64,000 nt of DNA. Origin: Enoplosus armatus (lineage: Eukaryota; Chordata; Actinopteri; Centrarchiformes; Enoplosidae). Positions 24,701 to 38,200 of this stretch are shown here, in pieces. Below the pieces are notes generated by a model. The model saw nothing but the letters and a program-made list of their open reading frames with translations, was not told the DNA's origin and searched no databases. A program made the position numbers and the translations under genes. Location of the stretch: positions 13,702,956 through 13,766,955 of the forward strand of contig NC_092182.1 in assembly GCF_043641665.1 (NCBI RefSeq). Direction: 5' to 3'. Positions within the stretch are counted from its first letter, which is position 1. Every line of letters starts with the position of its first letter.

Positions 24701-27700
24701 AGCCCCATAATAAATCTATCCCACCCTGATATCAAACCAGATAAATATATGTTTCATGTTCCAAAAGAGACTTGGAGGTTTTCTGTGAACAAATCTTTTC
24801 TCTGCAGATCGTAACATAATCTTAAGTATAGATCTGCAGAGAAAACATCACCAAAGAAAGTGTACAGCATACCCTTTCTCAGTATACATTATAAGTACTT
24901 TATCTGCAGTAGTTATCCACAACAACCACCACACTGTATTATTCATGCAAGTGACACTACAAGTGTTGACACAGTGTGGCTTGAGTGACTATGGGATGGA
25001 TAACTACTGCAGATTTACACTGTATACTGAAGGCTTTCACAATTTCCTCTCACTTTTTCTTCCTACTAAAGAACTCTTTCAGGTTGTAATTCTGTGTCAT
25101 GTTTTATGATGACAATACAAGTTCAAACTGTTTTTTTTATGTGAACAGGCTGTGAGTAACAAATGAAACAGAGGATCCATTAGCAGCCTTTAGCAGCTGC
25201 ACTCCTGTCAGCCAGCTAGATACGGAACACACACGTTTTTACCGCTAGGGGGCAGAGAGGCTCCTCCTAACAACCACGTCAGCTGAGGTTTATCACTGAA
25301 ACAGGAAGGTGACGCACTAACAGTCTAGACTGACACAACTTTTGCTTCCTGATTATCGACTGGAAGGAGACTCAGCCTCTTCAGTGGCTGCCAGGAGTGG
25401 AGAGAGGTGTTCACTTAGAAACCTCTCGATGTCCAGTCTGTCTCCTTGGAAGATTTGTATTGGGTATTGTCTCATCACCACTCTGCATAAAACATGAAGA
25501 AACCTTAAAACTATAAACATGAAACATATGTGATTCTGTGCCGCTCAAAACAAACAAAAAATATTATAATAACTCAGTTTAACTTTTGTTGAACACATTT
25601 TATCATCACAGCCGAATGATTTACACTTTTACATTTCAACTGTGATACATTTTATTGCGCTGTTTATTTTCTGAGTATTTATATTCTATTAAATAATATT
25701 TATTATACGCAAAAATACTGAAATTCCGTTATAGACAAATGCCAAAGCATAAAATACGGAAACAAAAGACACATACACATCAAATATATACATTACTACA
25801 TGCAGTACATATTGTAGCTATACACAAATCCTAAAAGCTTTACTTACCAGAGCAGCTTGTCTTCCGGTAATACCGAAATCTATTTCATTACCTTCTATAA
25901 AATCTTTACAAAGTCCTAATTTCCTGTCACGTTCCCTCTCAGCATCAGTTAAGGAACAATATCATGTACCCCCTAAAGCCTCCCCACCTGGTCACATGAC
26001 GACCTGCCCCTCAGATCGTTTTGAATGAAATGAGTTTAAGAGGCGACCTTGAGTTTGTTTCCATTTCAGTTCACCCTGTAACTCTTGTTTTTCTCACAGT
26101 AGTTACACTGCAACAACCCAAGCTGTAGTGCAGCCTGTGCCATCATCCACATTATACCACATCTGTGTAGTCAGTGGGGTATTTGTGGATGTGTGGGGGC
26201 TTTTTTTATTATAATTGATAATAATGCAGAGGAATAAAAATGCTGAGGCATGTATGTAGGGCGCTCCCACGCATAGGATTACAGCCTGCACGACAGCAGG
26301 GGCAGAGGTGGTCGTACAGTTATTTAACTGTGTTCAGAGACATCTGTCTCCACTTTCACACGTGCACACTTCCATTTCTTCCAATGTCTTCCTGATGATA
26401 TGCTGTTTTTCTCTGCCCAGGTGATCACAGAATATACGCATTCATTTACTACAAAGTTCACCTTTGCAAATCAAAATGTATAAAAGAATGACATCTCATT
26501 CATTTTTAAGGACTTAATTACCCTTCTGCTTGCAAATTGTGTCATATTTACTTTCATTCTTTGCTCTCAATAATTTGCTCCCAGAGTCGGACCCTATTAT
26601 TTGTTGCATCAACCTTGTTGCCCCAACAATACTTGGCAGTTTAAAGATGCAGTGTGCTTTGCTGCAGGGGTATTTTAAAAGGATTATGTCGTCCAAAAAA
26701 AAATGGGGACAGGAGCTTTACCCTCAACCCTGTGTGCTGGACTGGCCCCTCTTTGAGAGACCATCTGGTGGAAGTTCTTCTATAGACCGTCACATGACCC
26801 AGCGCAGGCCCAGCAAGGCAATCTGCCACCCAGTATTAAAATGGGTTTAAAGTGTGTCTATAATATGTGGGGGGGAAATGTGTTCCTGCTTTAAATCTCT
26901 TCCCAATATCCAGGTCAGTTCCTCCTCAAATGGAGCAACGTCAACAAAACTGTGCTTACATATTAAGTAAGTAAACTTACCAAAGGGAATTATAGTCGCT
27001 GTGCTTGTTCACACCAGTAGATAACCAACAGGAAGCAACACCTTCAGTAACTTTTAAGTAGCATATTTTTTAAAAGATGAACGCTGTTTTTCACCACCGC
27101 TGCTGCCATGAATTCACTGAAATATTCTGCAACAGATAGGCGTCTCATCTGGTTTTAACCGTCAAAAACAGAATGGCATGCTGGGGGTTTTTGTTAATGA
27201 GCTGTCAAAGGGGAAATCTGCAAAGGATTAGTGAGGAAAAAACAGCTTTTAATGAGTTTCTATTTTTGTGTTTCGCATTAAGGTGAACAGCATGGCCCGA
27301 CCCACTGCACCCTGGCTTTCATGTGAGACAGATGCTTAGTAACAGATCTGTTTCTACGTCTCCGTCATCAACCAACCAAAAGACAACCAATCCTTCACCT
27401 GTCTCACCTGAACCAGTTTGCAATCCTTAGTGAATTTCTTAGTGTATCACAGCAACCAAATGTTTTTTTAAATGCAATCATCTGTTTCTCACTGTATCTT
27501 GATGCTGATTCGATGATTCCTATATTTTTATTACAACCTGTGTAATAAATAAACCAACCTGGAGTGTTGCCGTATGGCGGAGCTCTGCAGTGTGTCTGTT
27601 TGAGCCCAACATGACCCACTTTCTCCACTGTCTGAACACCTGCACAACACCGGCACATCCCCGCGCACTGATGCACTCTGGGAAAGCAGGAGGTGCTACA

Positions 27701-28211
27701 GTACTGTGAGCATGCATGGACAGTTGGGTGTGTTTTTTTTATACATGTGACATAAAACCAAGTTGTGCAAGAATTAAAGCCCTCTGCTCATTTCTTCATC
27801 TTAGGGGAAAATGAACAGTAACGTATATTTAGTTTTGTTTCACACAGTATTGCACAGACTGTGTATGATGCGGATGAAGTAGTATTATGAAAGAACACGC
27901 CTTTCTCATAGGATCCAACATCAATGAACTTTAAACCTCATGGCTCAAAAAGTCATTGATCACAGAGAGCAAAGTCGTACATGTGGCCTGAGAAGTCATT
28001 TGCTTTGACTTATCCATTCACATCTGTCAAAAGTGTGCACATTAACTTGCTTTCAGCAGGAATTAGAGTGTATATGTAATTATGTTTGTCCAAGTGCTTG
28101 TAGTGCTAAGAATAATGGACCAGATAAGCGATATCATGGAGCCAAGTGCAGGCTGGAGCTTTTTTTAGGAGCTGAGAGTGACCCAGACAGCGCAAAACAC
28201 AAGGGGAGAAA

Positions 28212-28460
28212 CAGGAGGGAGGGGGTGGGGGAGGAAATGGATGGGGAGGGAGGAATATAAATGAGACAGGAGTGAAGGAAAAGTACTGGGCGGATGTGGT
28301 GGTGCAGATGCAGAATGCATGAGCGCACGTGAGTGGAAGTGGGCATGGGGGGGGGCACAAAAGAAAGCGGGTGCTGCAAAGCAGCGGAGGAGACATTGTG
28401 AAGTTAGAGGCGGTTGAAGGTGAACAGCCGAGAGGAGCAGAAATGTGCTGACGTCAGAAA
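28212..28460 (+). promoter_or_regulatory. Candidate promoter: G-rich tract, TATA-like box, CRE
   Basis: A G-run tract at 28212-28252 (GGGAGGGGGTGGGGG within it) is followed at once by ATATAAAT, and at 28449-28456 by a perfect palindromic CRE, TGACGTCA. The order resembles a plus-strand promoter. The nearest plus-strand gene is slc6a17, whose start codon is 6.8 kb away. No transcript evidence exists in the sequence itself. Confidence 0.3.
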
Positions 28461-28647
28461 CCACGAGATACAACCAAAACCAGAGAGTAAAGATTCTTCA
28501 CAGCAAGAGGAAAGACGCTGTGCAGAGGGACTGAGACAGGGAGCAAAGAAAAGGATGCTGAAGATGAAAATGTGAAGTGATCAAGATAAACTTAGATCAA
28601 GATAAACCCAGGAAGTGTCAGTCTGTCGATTGGTCCACCACTGCCAT

Positions 28648-29165
28648 CCTGACTGAAATGTCTCTACAACTATAGGATTGATTGCAATGGCACTTTATAC
28701 AGACATTCACGCTACTCACTTTGCTAATCCCCTGACCTTTCCTCTAGCGCCACCATGAGGTTGACGTTTGTGGTTTTCAGAAATATTGAAAACCACAAAC
28801 ATCCCGGGGGGAAATTATACTTTTTATTGTACAATTTATATTATTTTGAGGCAAATGTCTCAATATCTTCTGACTTCTCATCTTGTGCCATCATCTGTCC
28901 CATACTGTGTGTTGGTTTGTGACCAAACAACTGCAAAACTAATGACATTCCCATCAGCCTCAGCTGTACTTTGTATTTAATGCTAATTAGCAAATGTTAG
29001 CATGCTAACACGCTACACTATGGTGGTGAACATGGTAAACATTATACCTGCTAATCATCAGCATGTTAGCATTGTTATTGTCAGCATGTAGCTTTAGCAT
29101 TAGATCATCCCACCACTGTGCCTGTAGTCAGCCTCACAGAGCTGCTTGCATGGCTGTTTACATGT
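28648..29165 (+). repeat. Teleost repeat with TAGCGCCACCATGAGGTTGA core
   Basis: Begins near CTGAAATGTCTCTACAACTA and includes CTCTAGCGCCACCATGAGG, GCTAATTAGCAAATGTTAGC and CAGCCTCACAGAGCTGCTTG. Further copies or fragments of the same family are at 35830-36090, 38886-39060 (reverse), 42905-43400 (reverse), 46050-46130 and 47870-48190. Class not assigned. Confidence 0.75.
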
Positions 29166-30789
29166 GGTGCTAAATGAACAAGGACCAAGAACAAATCTCA
29201 AAACCACAAACTCTGCAGATCATCACAGAGGGAGTGAAGTTTAAAAAGGTTTAAAAGTATGTACAATAAATGCAGGTGTGAATAAAAGGACACGGGGTGT
29301 GTGAAGACAGAACAAAGCTGCAGCTCCTCCAAACCAGATGGGGTTGCTCGGTCATTTGCTAACCAGAGAGGGCAGCAGCACCGCTGTGCCAACAGTCCCA
29401 CAGGCCTGCAATGCTGCTGATGCAGGCTTAATCAACCCCTGAAAAATCATGTGAGTGTATCACTGAGTGGCACACCGCTGTCCACTTAGCAGATGCCCTG
29501 CAGCACTTCTGCACTAGTTTTTGTGGAAGAAGACAGTATTCCTTTACAATCAGTTCTTTGCTATGCGACATGATCTGAATCCTTGTTCTTAAACTTTATC
29601 ATCCTGTGAGACTTGTTTCAGTGGGCCGTCTCGGGCATGTCTTCCATTTTCATCTCACAGGTTTCTTGTCAGACATTTTCTCCCACGAGACGAGGTGACA
29701 AAAAGGTTGTGGAAGCAAAAGTGGGGTGAGGAAACACTTCAGATGATCATTTTTAATCCACTTCTAAAACTAACACAAGAGGAAAGAGGTAGAGCTGAGG
29801 AAAGGGGGGAATCACAGTGGGAGGAGGAGGAGGTATCACCGGCGTACAACTACTTAAATGACTTGTGATTTGGATTAAATAAATATTCATCTCCATCTGT
29901 CACCTATAGGATGCCACAGAAACTTTAAGCAAACTAACCCAGCAGGTCACACATGTGTGTGGATGTTTGAAATGCATTTCGTTGTTCTCCAACTAGGAAA
30001 AAGAAATTTATCGCTGGAGGAATGCAGAAAGGAGAGTGCAGAGATGAGACAAGTCTGTCATATGATCCTGAGGTTGCTGTGGCAACTGCTCCCAGTAGTC
30101 AGCTCGAAGAAGGTGCGTCAAAAGCGTCACAGAGCGAGGACCAGCTGTAGAAATAGGAGAGACGCATCAGACCCTGAGCTCGTCTTGGATGCTACACTCT
30201 GGTGTGGGTTTTAGTTCAACCTAAAAACCGTCTGAACAACATCCTCCTGCAAAGAGGTCATGTCTTATTTGGAGTCAGTTCAAACTGTACTAGTGCTCGT
30301 TAAACAGGATTTTCTTCTCACATAGAGTTTAAAGCCACTTAAATCCACATATCTACACCCTTCGAGAGACATCAAGAAGCAAGTGAGCAAACGCAGCTGA
30401 TTAAGACGACCAAGGAGGCAGACATGTGGGAATGGGGGGCGAAATAAATCCATAAGGTCGGGATGAAAAATGGCCTCTCAGTGATGTCTTCCTCCACTAT
30501 CTCGGTGGTATTAGAGAATATTGTGGCGGCTGGTGCATGATTTATGGTCCCCTGGGTGACTGTGTCTGCTGCAGGCGTGTCGCATGTTTAATAGAGAAAT
30601 GACCACCCAGTACAAAGACGTAAAGTTTGATCAGAGAGATAAAGCTGATCGTCAGAGATTATTAGAGCATAGTCACCTAAGAAGAGTTACATGTAGTATA
30701 TTCTCCTGGAGAATATATGTCTGTCCAGGAAAAGGATAAAAACAGTGTTGTGCAGAGTTTTATATCAATGTATTTCTTGTCATAACAAT

Positions 30790-31204
30790 AAAGGGCAGTA
30801 CATTTACTCAAGTAATGTACTCAAGTACAATTTGAAGTACTTGAACTACTTTACACTTCTACGCCTTTTCAGATTAGGCTTTTACATACAACACATACTG
30901 TATGATCAGTTTATGAAATATGATTCAATCATGTAGATAAAACTTTCTAAGCAAAGCAGATACAATTAGCTCCATCTTGGCGACATGAAGACCATTAAAG
31001 TCCTGCTTCCATGTGTTACATGAGTTAGTCAATAATAACAATCCAGTAATATAATAACCAAACACAGACAGGGGCCATTCTTTTGATACTTTAAGTACAT
31101 TCTGTACTTTTACTGAAGTACATTTGTGAATGCAGGACTTTTACATGTAATTAAGTATTTTTACTTTTTTTACTTAAGTAGCCTAAATGATCTTCCACCT
31201 GGTT
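30790..31204. repeat. hAT-like interspersed repeat
   Basis: Contains GTACATTTACTCAAGTAATG at the left and TTTACTTAAGTAGCC with ATCTTCCACCTGG at the right, matching the ends of the copies at 12151 and 17211. Confidence 0.6.
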
Positions 31205-34200
31205 GAAGGTAATAATAACACATTTGCTCTTCTTCAAGTACAAAATGTCCTCCTTTTCCTCCTTTCACTATATTATTCATTTATTGTTCATGTATTTATT
31301 ATGAGTTTTACTCATTTATTAATGCTATTCATTGTTGAGCAGTGGAAAAGGGCTCATCAGTCTCTCAGTGTGGACAACAGCCAACTGGGCTTTTGGGGAC
31401 GACGCAAACAAAACCTCACAGCTGTTTTTGTCACCTCCAGAACACGAGGTGCTTTGTTCATCCCATGCTGCTGTCCTGACTGACCGGTGTTGTTGAATGG
31501 CTTCAATTTTTTATCAATTGAAATATGACGAAAGCTGCGTCACACAATCACTTCCTCAGGTAGGAGTGGATAACCTTGACAATTTTTTTTTTTTCTCTCA
31601 GCATCCCACCGTCCCGTTCAAAGATGCTGTGACGGCCGGAAGTCTTCAAAACAACAAGTGAGCGGCAGGTGATCGTTTGTCTTTGCTGATCATGAGCAGC
31701 ACTTCGTGCGTCACGGTGCGCCCCGGACTCTCCACCCTGCATGTCAATTGTAGGCAGAGCAGCATGTGATCCTCCGTCCTCCAGTGTCCTGCAGCGCTCA
31801 GTCAGCCCCACACCGACACGCAAGTGCTGCCCGGCGGATGTATTCATGCCTCTCTACAGATTTACAACCGCGTCCATTATAAACCCTGGATCTTGTTGAT
31901 CGCTGCTAGACTCAAGGTGAGAGAGATTTTTTTTTCTAACATCCCTCCACTCCTCTTTCTGAGGGGCAAAACGGCGCGATAAGTGTTCAGTGTCCTGGAT
32001 GTGAAAAGACGGTTTCTTTCTGCGGAAAGTTCACAGACACCTGGAAAAAGAGTTTCAGTCGCTTTGTTTTATGTCTTAAACGCAGAGCCGCACAGCTTGC
32101 TCTGAGGCATGTGAAGTTGTCTGTGATCGCGTAACATTTGCATCATGACCGAGATGTCTTCTAGTTTGCACAGAGGTCAGAAAATAACCGTGTTTGACCT
32201 TGATTGCGCGCGTTCAAAAAGTCGTCGCATCACTCGGTAAAACCAGAGGTGGCAAAACACTCGGCGATCAGCATCAGCACCAGATGTGTCGCCTGGTGTT
32301 CACCAGGAGTGATCTGTGTCCAGGTGTTGATGAGTGGAGGCAGCTGCTCTGTTCAGCAGTGTTGAAGAGTTAATGAGGTTTTATGAAAAAAAAAAAAAAA
32401 AAGCACTTGACTACTTGATGTCCTAATGCTTCACAGTAGCAGTGGCTTTGCTCCAGGTCATTCCTATTTTTTTCTAAGATCTAATGTTGCCTTTGCCAGT
32501 GAAGTGGGAATGAATTGGTTGTTAAAGACTTTAGACTTTTAATACGTTGTCATTTCCGGTGTAAAACAGCTGATTAACCATTAAATGTGTGGTAGAGGCT
32601 GGTAATCACAGGACCAGTAATCGATTCATGAACAAGTGTGGCCACTTAAACTGGACTGATTGCTGAAGCTGCTGTTTTTCATCCTGTTAGTTATATTGTG
32701 TTACTGGAAGTGGTTGGAAACCTCACTACTATCTATTTATCACTGGTGGAGCACTACACCCTGTGACATCCCCCTCCTTTGCATGAGAGTGTAACTTTTA
32801 CTTGGACGTTTGTGATTTTGAGCGTGTGTTCACAGTTAGGGCTGAACTTATGACCTTGTTGGTGCTGGAAAGTTACCAGTTAGAGAGTTAGATATGTTGA
32901 TTTTAATGCATTTTGATACATTGTGATGATGAATAGTATGTTTTTGTCAGAGTTGAAACAATTAGTTGACTGACTGAAAATGAATTAATATTTTGATGAT
33001 CTCATTTGTGAGGATTTGCTGCTTGTCTTCGTCACATGTGACAGGATATCTTTGAGTTTTGGACTGTTGGTTGGACAAAACAAGTCATTTGAAGACATCA
33101 ACTTTGGCTCAGGAATTTATAACAGGCATTTTAAATATTATTTTAGACATTTTAGTTAATTGTTAGTGCCAGCTCTAGTCTCGGCACTCTCTCTTCACCC
33201 GTCCTTAGAGTATCATATCCAAGAACATCAGAGTCACAACAGAAGAGAGTTGCATACATACCTGACAAACTGCTTCCCTTTACATTACAGCAGACATGTT
33301 GTAATTCCTACATCATTGTTGTACTAATGCATAAATGATTACTCTGTATTGCACCCTCAGCTGTGGATGTCATTTACGTGGTTTTAGTGGAGGTGATGTA
33401 CAGTATGTGGCCATGTAGAAATACCCTGCATTGTGGCGCATGCAGAATGTCTGAAAAGGCGAGAAAGAGAATAAATAAATATACAGAGAACAGACAGGTA
33501 TTTGCACAGGTTATCTAGTCATGGGTAATACAGTTCTTCTGTTTTTAAAATGTAGATTCTTCCGAGGACAAAGCCACAGTCGACACAGGAGAAAGATAAC
33601 ATTACAGGTCCACCGAAAGGCTTTTCTCTGCCGTGGAAAACAAGCCTTTACTGGGATATAAAATCCACACAGCCAGACTCTTAGCGTCGGCTGGGCTCAT
33701 CTGAACTGCGTGTTTTTTGGATTATTGGTTGGGTGAGTTGATGTGTTTTCATTTCTCGGTGTTGGCTGGATGATGCGGCCTCTGATTGATATTACGTGTC
33801 TTGTATACTGTAGGATGGGATTGAATGACAAGACAGAAAAGCAGCGGCCGGGGGGGCTTTACTGTTAATGCACACAGGATTATGAAGACTTGTGAATGGC
33901 CGTGGATTATTGCATCATAGGCTCATCTTGACATGCACAGAGGAGGATTTTCTGTTGTGGGATGAAAAAATACACAAGCAAATGCACCTTCTGAGCAAGA
34001 ATTAAGGACTTTCTGAGTGTTTGTAGCTTTCTTGCCTCCGTCAGGAGCTCGGAGGGCGTTTGTGAGGAGTTTATGCTCTCTGTGATGTTAAAGGCTCGTG
34101 TGCATCACTGCTGTTGCATCACTCTCGAGGTGCAGCATCTTCACCCAGCCCCGCTTCTCTGTTTCCTTTAGTCTTAAATGTTCCTTCTGCTTTAACAGGA

Positions 34201-35052
34201 CTTTGGTGACTTGATCAGCCACAAGCAACACAGAGAATCAAAAACTGTGAGACTCTCTTTTGTTTGTTTTATCGTTTCTTCCAACAGTGTTCAGCCAACC
34301 TGCAGGCTTTGCAGTGTTGCATTTTTTTAATGGAGAAACGACTCACTCAATAAGTAATGAACCTACACAGAGGCCCGTGATGTGGATCAGGAGAACACAT
34401 GACGGCACTTCATCCCAAGCTGGGATGTTCACTTCCTCCATTACGTTTGGGTTGAACCAACCACTCCCTGAGAGAGGGGTGAGGATGGATGTTGCTGTGA
34501 GGCTTCAGAGGATTAGGGGATTTACTGGGGAAAAAAAGCTTCACTAAAGTTAAGCTTTGCAGAACAGGGAAATTAAATAGAACAATTTGTAGGATTGGGA
34601 ATTTTTCGTAACCAAAAACACTGCGTGAGAGACAAAGAGCTGTGGCGTTTGTGTTTTTTTTTCAGTGTAAAAAGTGCCTGCTCAAGTTCCTGTTGAGTTT
34701 TTTTAAAGAATCAGGTTAAGTTAACACACAGGTGTGACGAATGGTCTCCTGTCCTCATGTTGACACCCTTCATGGCTCTGGAGAGGCATAACCATGTGTC
34801 TTATTACGAGCCTAACCAAGCACTAAATGGAGGAATAATTGTGTCAGCGGCTGTGTGAAGTGTTATTTAAGAATCAAAGCCAGGAAGTATTTTCATCACT
34901 GTACATTAAATGGTCCTTAAGGACATCCTTTTATTTAAAATGGAGACTATTTATGGGATTTCTGTCCAATGATAGAACATTATTACATTTTAATTTTGAT
35001 GATGTCCTTGAAACACAATTTTCTATTTGACCTTTCTGTTTTTCTGATGCAG
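31205..35052 (+). other. slc6a17 upstream region, probable 5' UTR exon(s)
   Basis: GC-richer DNA at about 31600-32350 ends one block in CTCAAG followed by GTGAGA (donor GT at 31917), and a good acceptor (TTTCTGATGCAG) ends at 35052, 162 bases before the slc6a17 start. In human the first SLC6A17 exon is also noncoding. The first exon could thus end at 31916, but its 5' end is unclear and other donors are possible. A repeat lies at 32938-33190. Confidence 0.3.
32938..33190. repeat. ATTAATCG-type interspersed repeat
   Basis: Contains TTGAAACAATTAGTTGACTG, GATATCTTTGAGTTTTGGAC and GACAAAACAAGTCATTTGAA, phrases of the same family as 19745-19945. Confidence 0.6.
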
Positions 35053-35214
35053 GACTGAGGCAAAGACCTGAAATCATTCTTCAGCATCTCCCTCATAGCC
35101 ACATCCGTCCATCTTTCCTCCACTCTCTGCCTGTATCACTTCCTCCTGCTCCTACCAGTCTCGGTCTCGCTGTCTCTTTCTCTCTCCACCCCCACCCCCC
35201 TTTTCCCGACCCTG

Positions 35215-38200
35215 ATGCCGAAGAACAGCAAGGTGACGCAGCGCGAGCAGAGCCATGAGCACGTCACAGAGTCGGTGGCTGACCTGCTCGCACACGAGGA
35301 GCCGCTCGACTACAAGAGCAGCTCCCTGAACGTCGGAGGGGCCGCCGGGAAGAAAGTGCCGCAGATAGAGGTGCCAGAAAACGATGGACGCCCCGCCTGG
35401 AACAGCAAACTGCAGTACATCCTGGCCCAGGTGGGCTTCTCTGTGGGCCTGGGGAACGTGTGGCGCTTCCCTTATCTGTGCCAGAAGAATGGAGGAGGTG
35501 GGTCACTGGCATCAGTCCAAACTGCAGTGATGCACAAGGCACAATGTAACTGACCACATTTATGTCACTGCTCTCAAGTAGACATTTACTACAGAGTTAA
35601 TTCACTTTTTCAGATGTTTTTAAAATCAGTAACTTCGTCTTCACTTAGAGCCCACAGTGGTGGGATATCACCATGACCCTTTGCGATGGTGATAAAAAGG
35701 ACAATATGACAGACAGTAATTGCTACTAATAAACACTAATGGCATCTAATGGCATTTAAAAGATGGCATAATCACAAAAGTTCTAAATGTAGGAACTTTA
35801 AGTATGTTTTCCATGAAGTGGAATGTGTTATGGATGAGTCCACCACTTTGCTCCAGACTGACCGATGATTTGTAAAAACATGATTCCATGGCGTTTTGCA
35901 TAGTGCCATCATCAGGTCAAATTTTTTATTTGTCACGCGTTGGTTTTTGTGTTTAGTGCTCATTAGCAAATGTAAACATGCTAACACACTAAACTAAGAC
36001 ATGTTTTACATTATACTTGCTAAATATCAGCATGTTTGCATCGTCATTGTCGGCATGGGCGTGGACTCTGAGTCTTGTTCTATTTTTCTAACAATCTAGT
36101 TTTAATTAAGCAGGATATATCAAAGTAGTTTTACCCAAAAGTTACAATACCTCCACTTGGGTATGAGATTTTTCAGTCTTCACACTATTACCAGCCCTGT
36201 TTGACACAAGTGATATATATATATATATATATATGTATATAAAGTCAACATCTGCTCAGCTGCTTGTTTAGCTGCCTGTCTAGCTGTGGTTCACCTTAAG
36301 CAGCTTAGTAACCCCCCCGTTCATCACAAACTACGTGCCACTTCCATTCAGCACAGAAGTACCAAGAGAGCAGCTGTATTGTGCAGAAAACAGCCAAGTC
36401 TAAATATAGCTGCACTATTGATTACTACAGCCGGCAGGGCGGGCCGGGCTCAACCCATACTCTGGTAAACAAAAAAGAGCTCGATAAAAAAATGAACGTA
36501 ACTGTATAGTGATGACGATTTATTTTGGTCTGTGGTGCATGTAATTGGAGGCGTACACAGTGAAAACCTGTGTTCACTATAGGTGAGAAACGCAGTGTCA
36601 TCGTGAATTGACAGACACGCTGCTGCTTACGTTGGAGTCTTTGCTGCTTTACTGCCCGTGTCTGATTTACTGAATATAGGCAGGATTTATTGCCTATAGG
36701 GAGGATTTACTGACAGCAGACTCCCAGGCCACTCAGGTTATGTGACCTGGCGACATTTTTCACTGCGTAATTTTCTGTCAGGCAGCCAATTACAGACACA
36801 TTAAAGACCTGTGTTGTTTGGGAGTTATCGCAGTGTGGGCTCCTCTCTCTCATTTCCATCCTCTATCATTTCTCCCTCCTTTGTCACGTCTTTATGCTCG
36901 TGGCTCTGTCGTATATATCTCACCTATCACCGGCTCCAGTTTAAACAACCTGTGATGGAGTGGATCTGCTTGAGGATCCTGGCAAAGGCCCAAAACTCCT
37001 CACTACATTTAACCTCTCTATCCTCGCTATTTCAGGTTTCTTGATTTAGCCTTTCGCCTTCCTCTCTCCTCTCTGCCTCATTACTCTGCCCACTATCAAA
37101 TGTGTGTGTGTGTGTGTTTGTGCCACTGTAAGTAATTCCTACTTTTGATGTATTAATAGCAGTACATGCTATAAGTCCCGGATGATGACTCCCCTGTCGC
37201 ACATAAAACACAGTTGCATCCTGATTATGCCTCTCTGGATTAAGCTGCAAAGGGACAAATATAGATTTCCATCAAAATGAAAATGAAATTCAAAGAATAT
37301 TCATCAGTGGAGCCGAGGACCTTAAATTTGGGAGGGTGCAGGAGGAGGGGTGGATGGGTAAATATATCTCACTGAATCACCATATCACATTATGCAAGTT
37401 AAACGGATGCAAGACGGTTGAATTTCTGTACAAATGTTGCTGGTATTAAAACACAAATGAACAGGAAACCTTGTTTATACACGTCATCACATTGTGAAAG
37501 GACCAGACCAGACCAGTATATTTGCATGTTTTAGTCCATTTACTACAAATACAGGAAAAAAAACAAGGAAACCATCAAGGAAAGAGCAGATCTCAGATTT
37601 TTTTTAAGGTTGTACATGTTGCAGGGTTATTTCATTTCATGATGTAGTACAGGTGTTTCTATGACATGTTCCCTGTTTTTCAGGTGCCTATCTGGTTCCC
37701 TACTTCATCCTCCTCCTCATCATCGGCATCCCGCTCTTCTTCTTGGAGCTGGCTGTGGGTCAGAAGATTCGACGTGGGAGCATTGGGGTCTGGAACTACG
37801 TCTGTCCCAGTCTGGGCGGGATAGGGGTGTCCAGTCTGATGGTAATGGGGGAACAAGCACTGATTTTATTTATTTTATTTTCTTCATTAATCGAATCAGA
37901 ATCATCTGTCATCTTTACAGCCATAGACCTAAAACATACTCTTGACAATACTTTCTTTGGTGCACTGTAGCTGTTAAAGTCTCTTATGGTGCCTCAGAAA
38001 AACAGTTTGACAGCAGCGTGGTGGAGAGAAAAAGTGTGGGTCCACTGATAAGAATCAGGGAGGTTGTAATGGGGGAACAGCTGTCAAACCCTGCAGTTAA
38101 AGAGAAGCACATCTGCTGAATGTGCACCATTTTAAGGATAAAAACAAGACACTGTTCTGTCTGTGGGATTTATAAAGGTGCCTCTGTCTATCTATCTATC

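Larger units (their letters stand above)
24700..30790. other. Gene-poor DNA between rbm15 and slc6a17
   Basis: No convincing coding exon on either strand, and in particular no Kv3-type potassium-channel exon although human KCNC4 lies between SLC6A17 and RBM15. Apart from a repeat at 28648-29165 and the purine-rich block at 28200-28460, nothing was recognised. Confidence 0.5.

Noticed and set aside
31548..31847. 99-codon minus-strand frame upstream of slc6a17
   Set aside because: Low-complexity GC-rich promoter-like DNA without domain; most likely chance.
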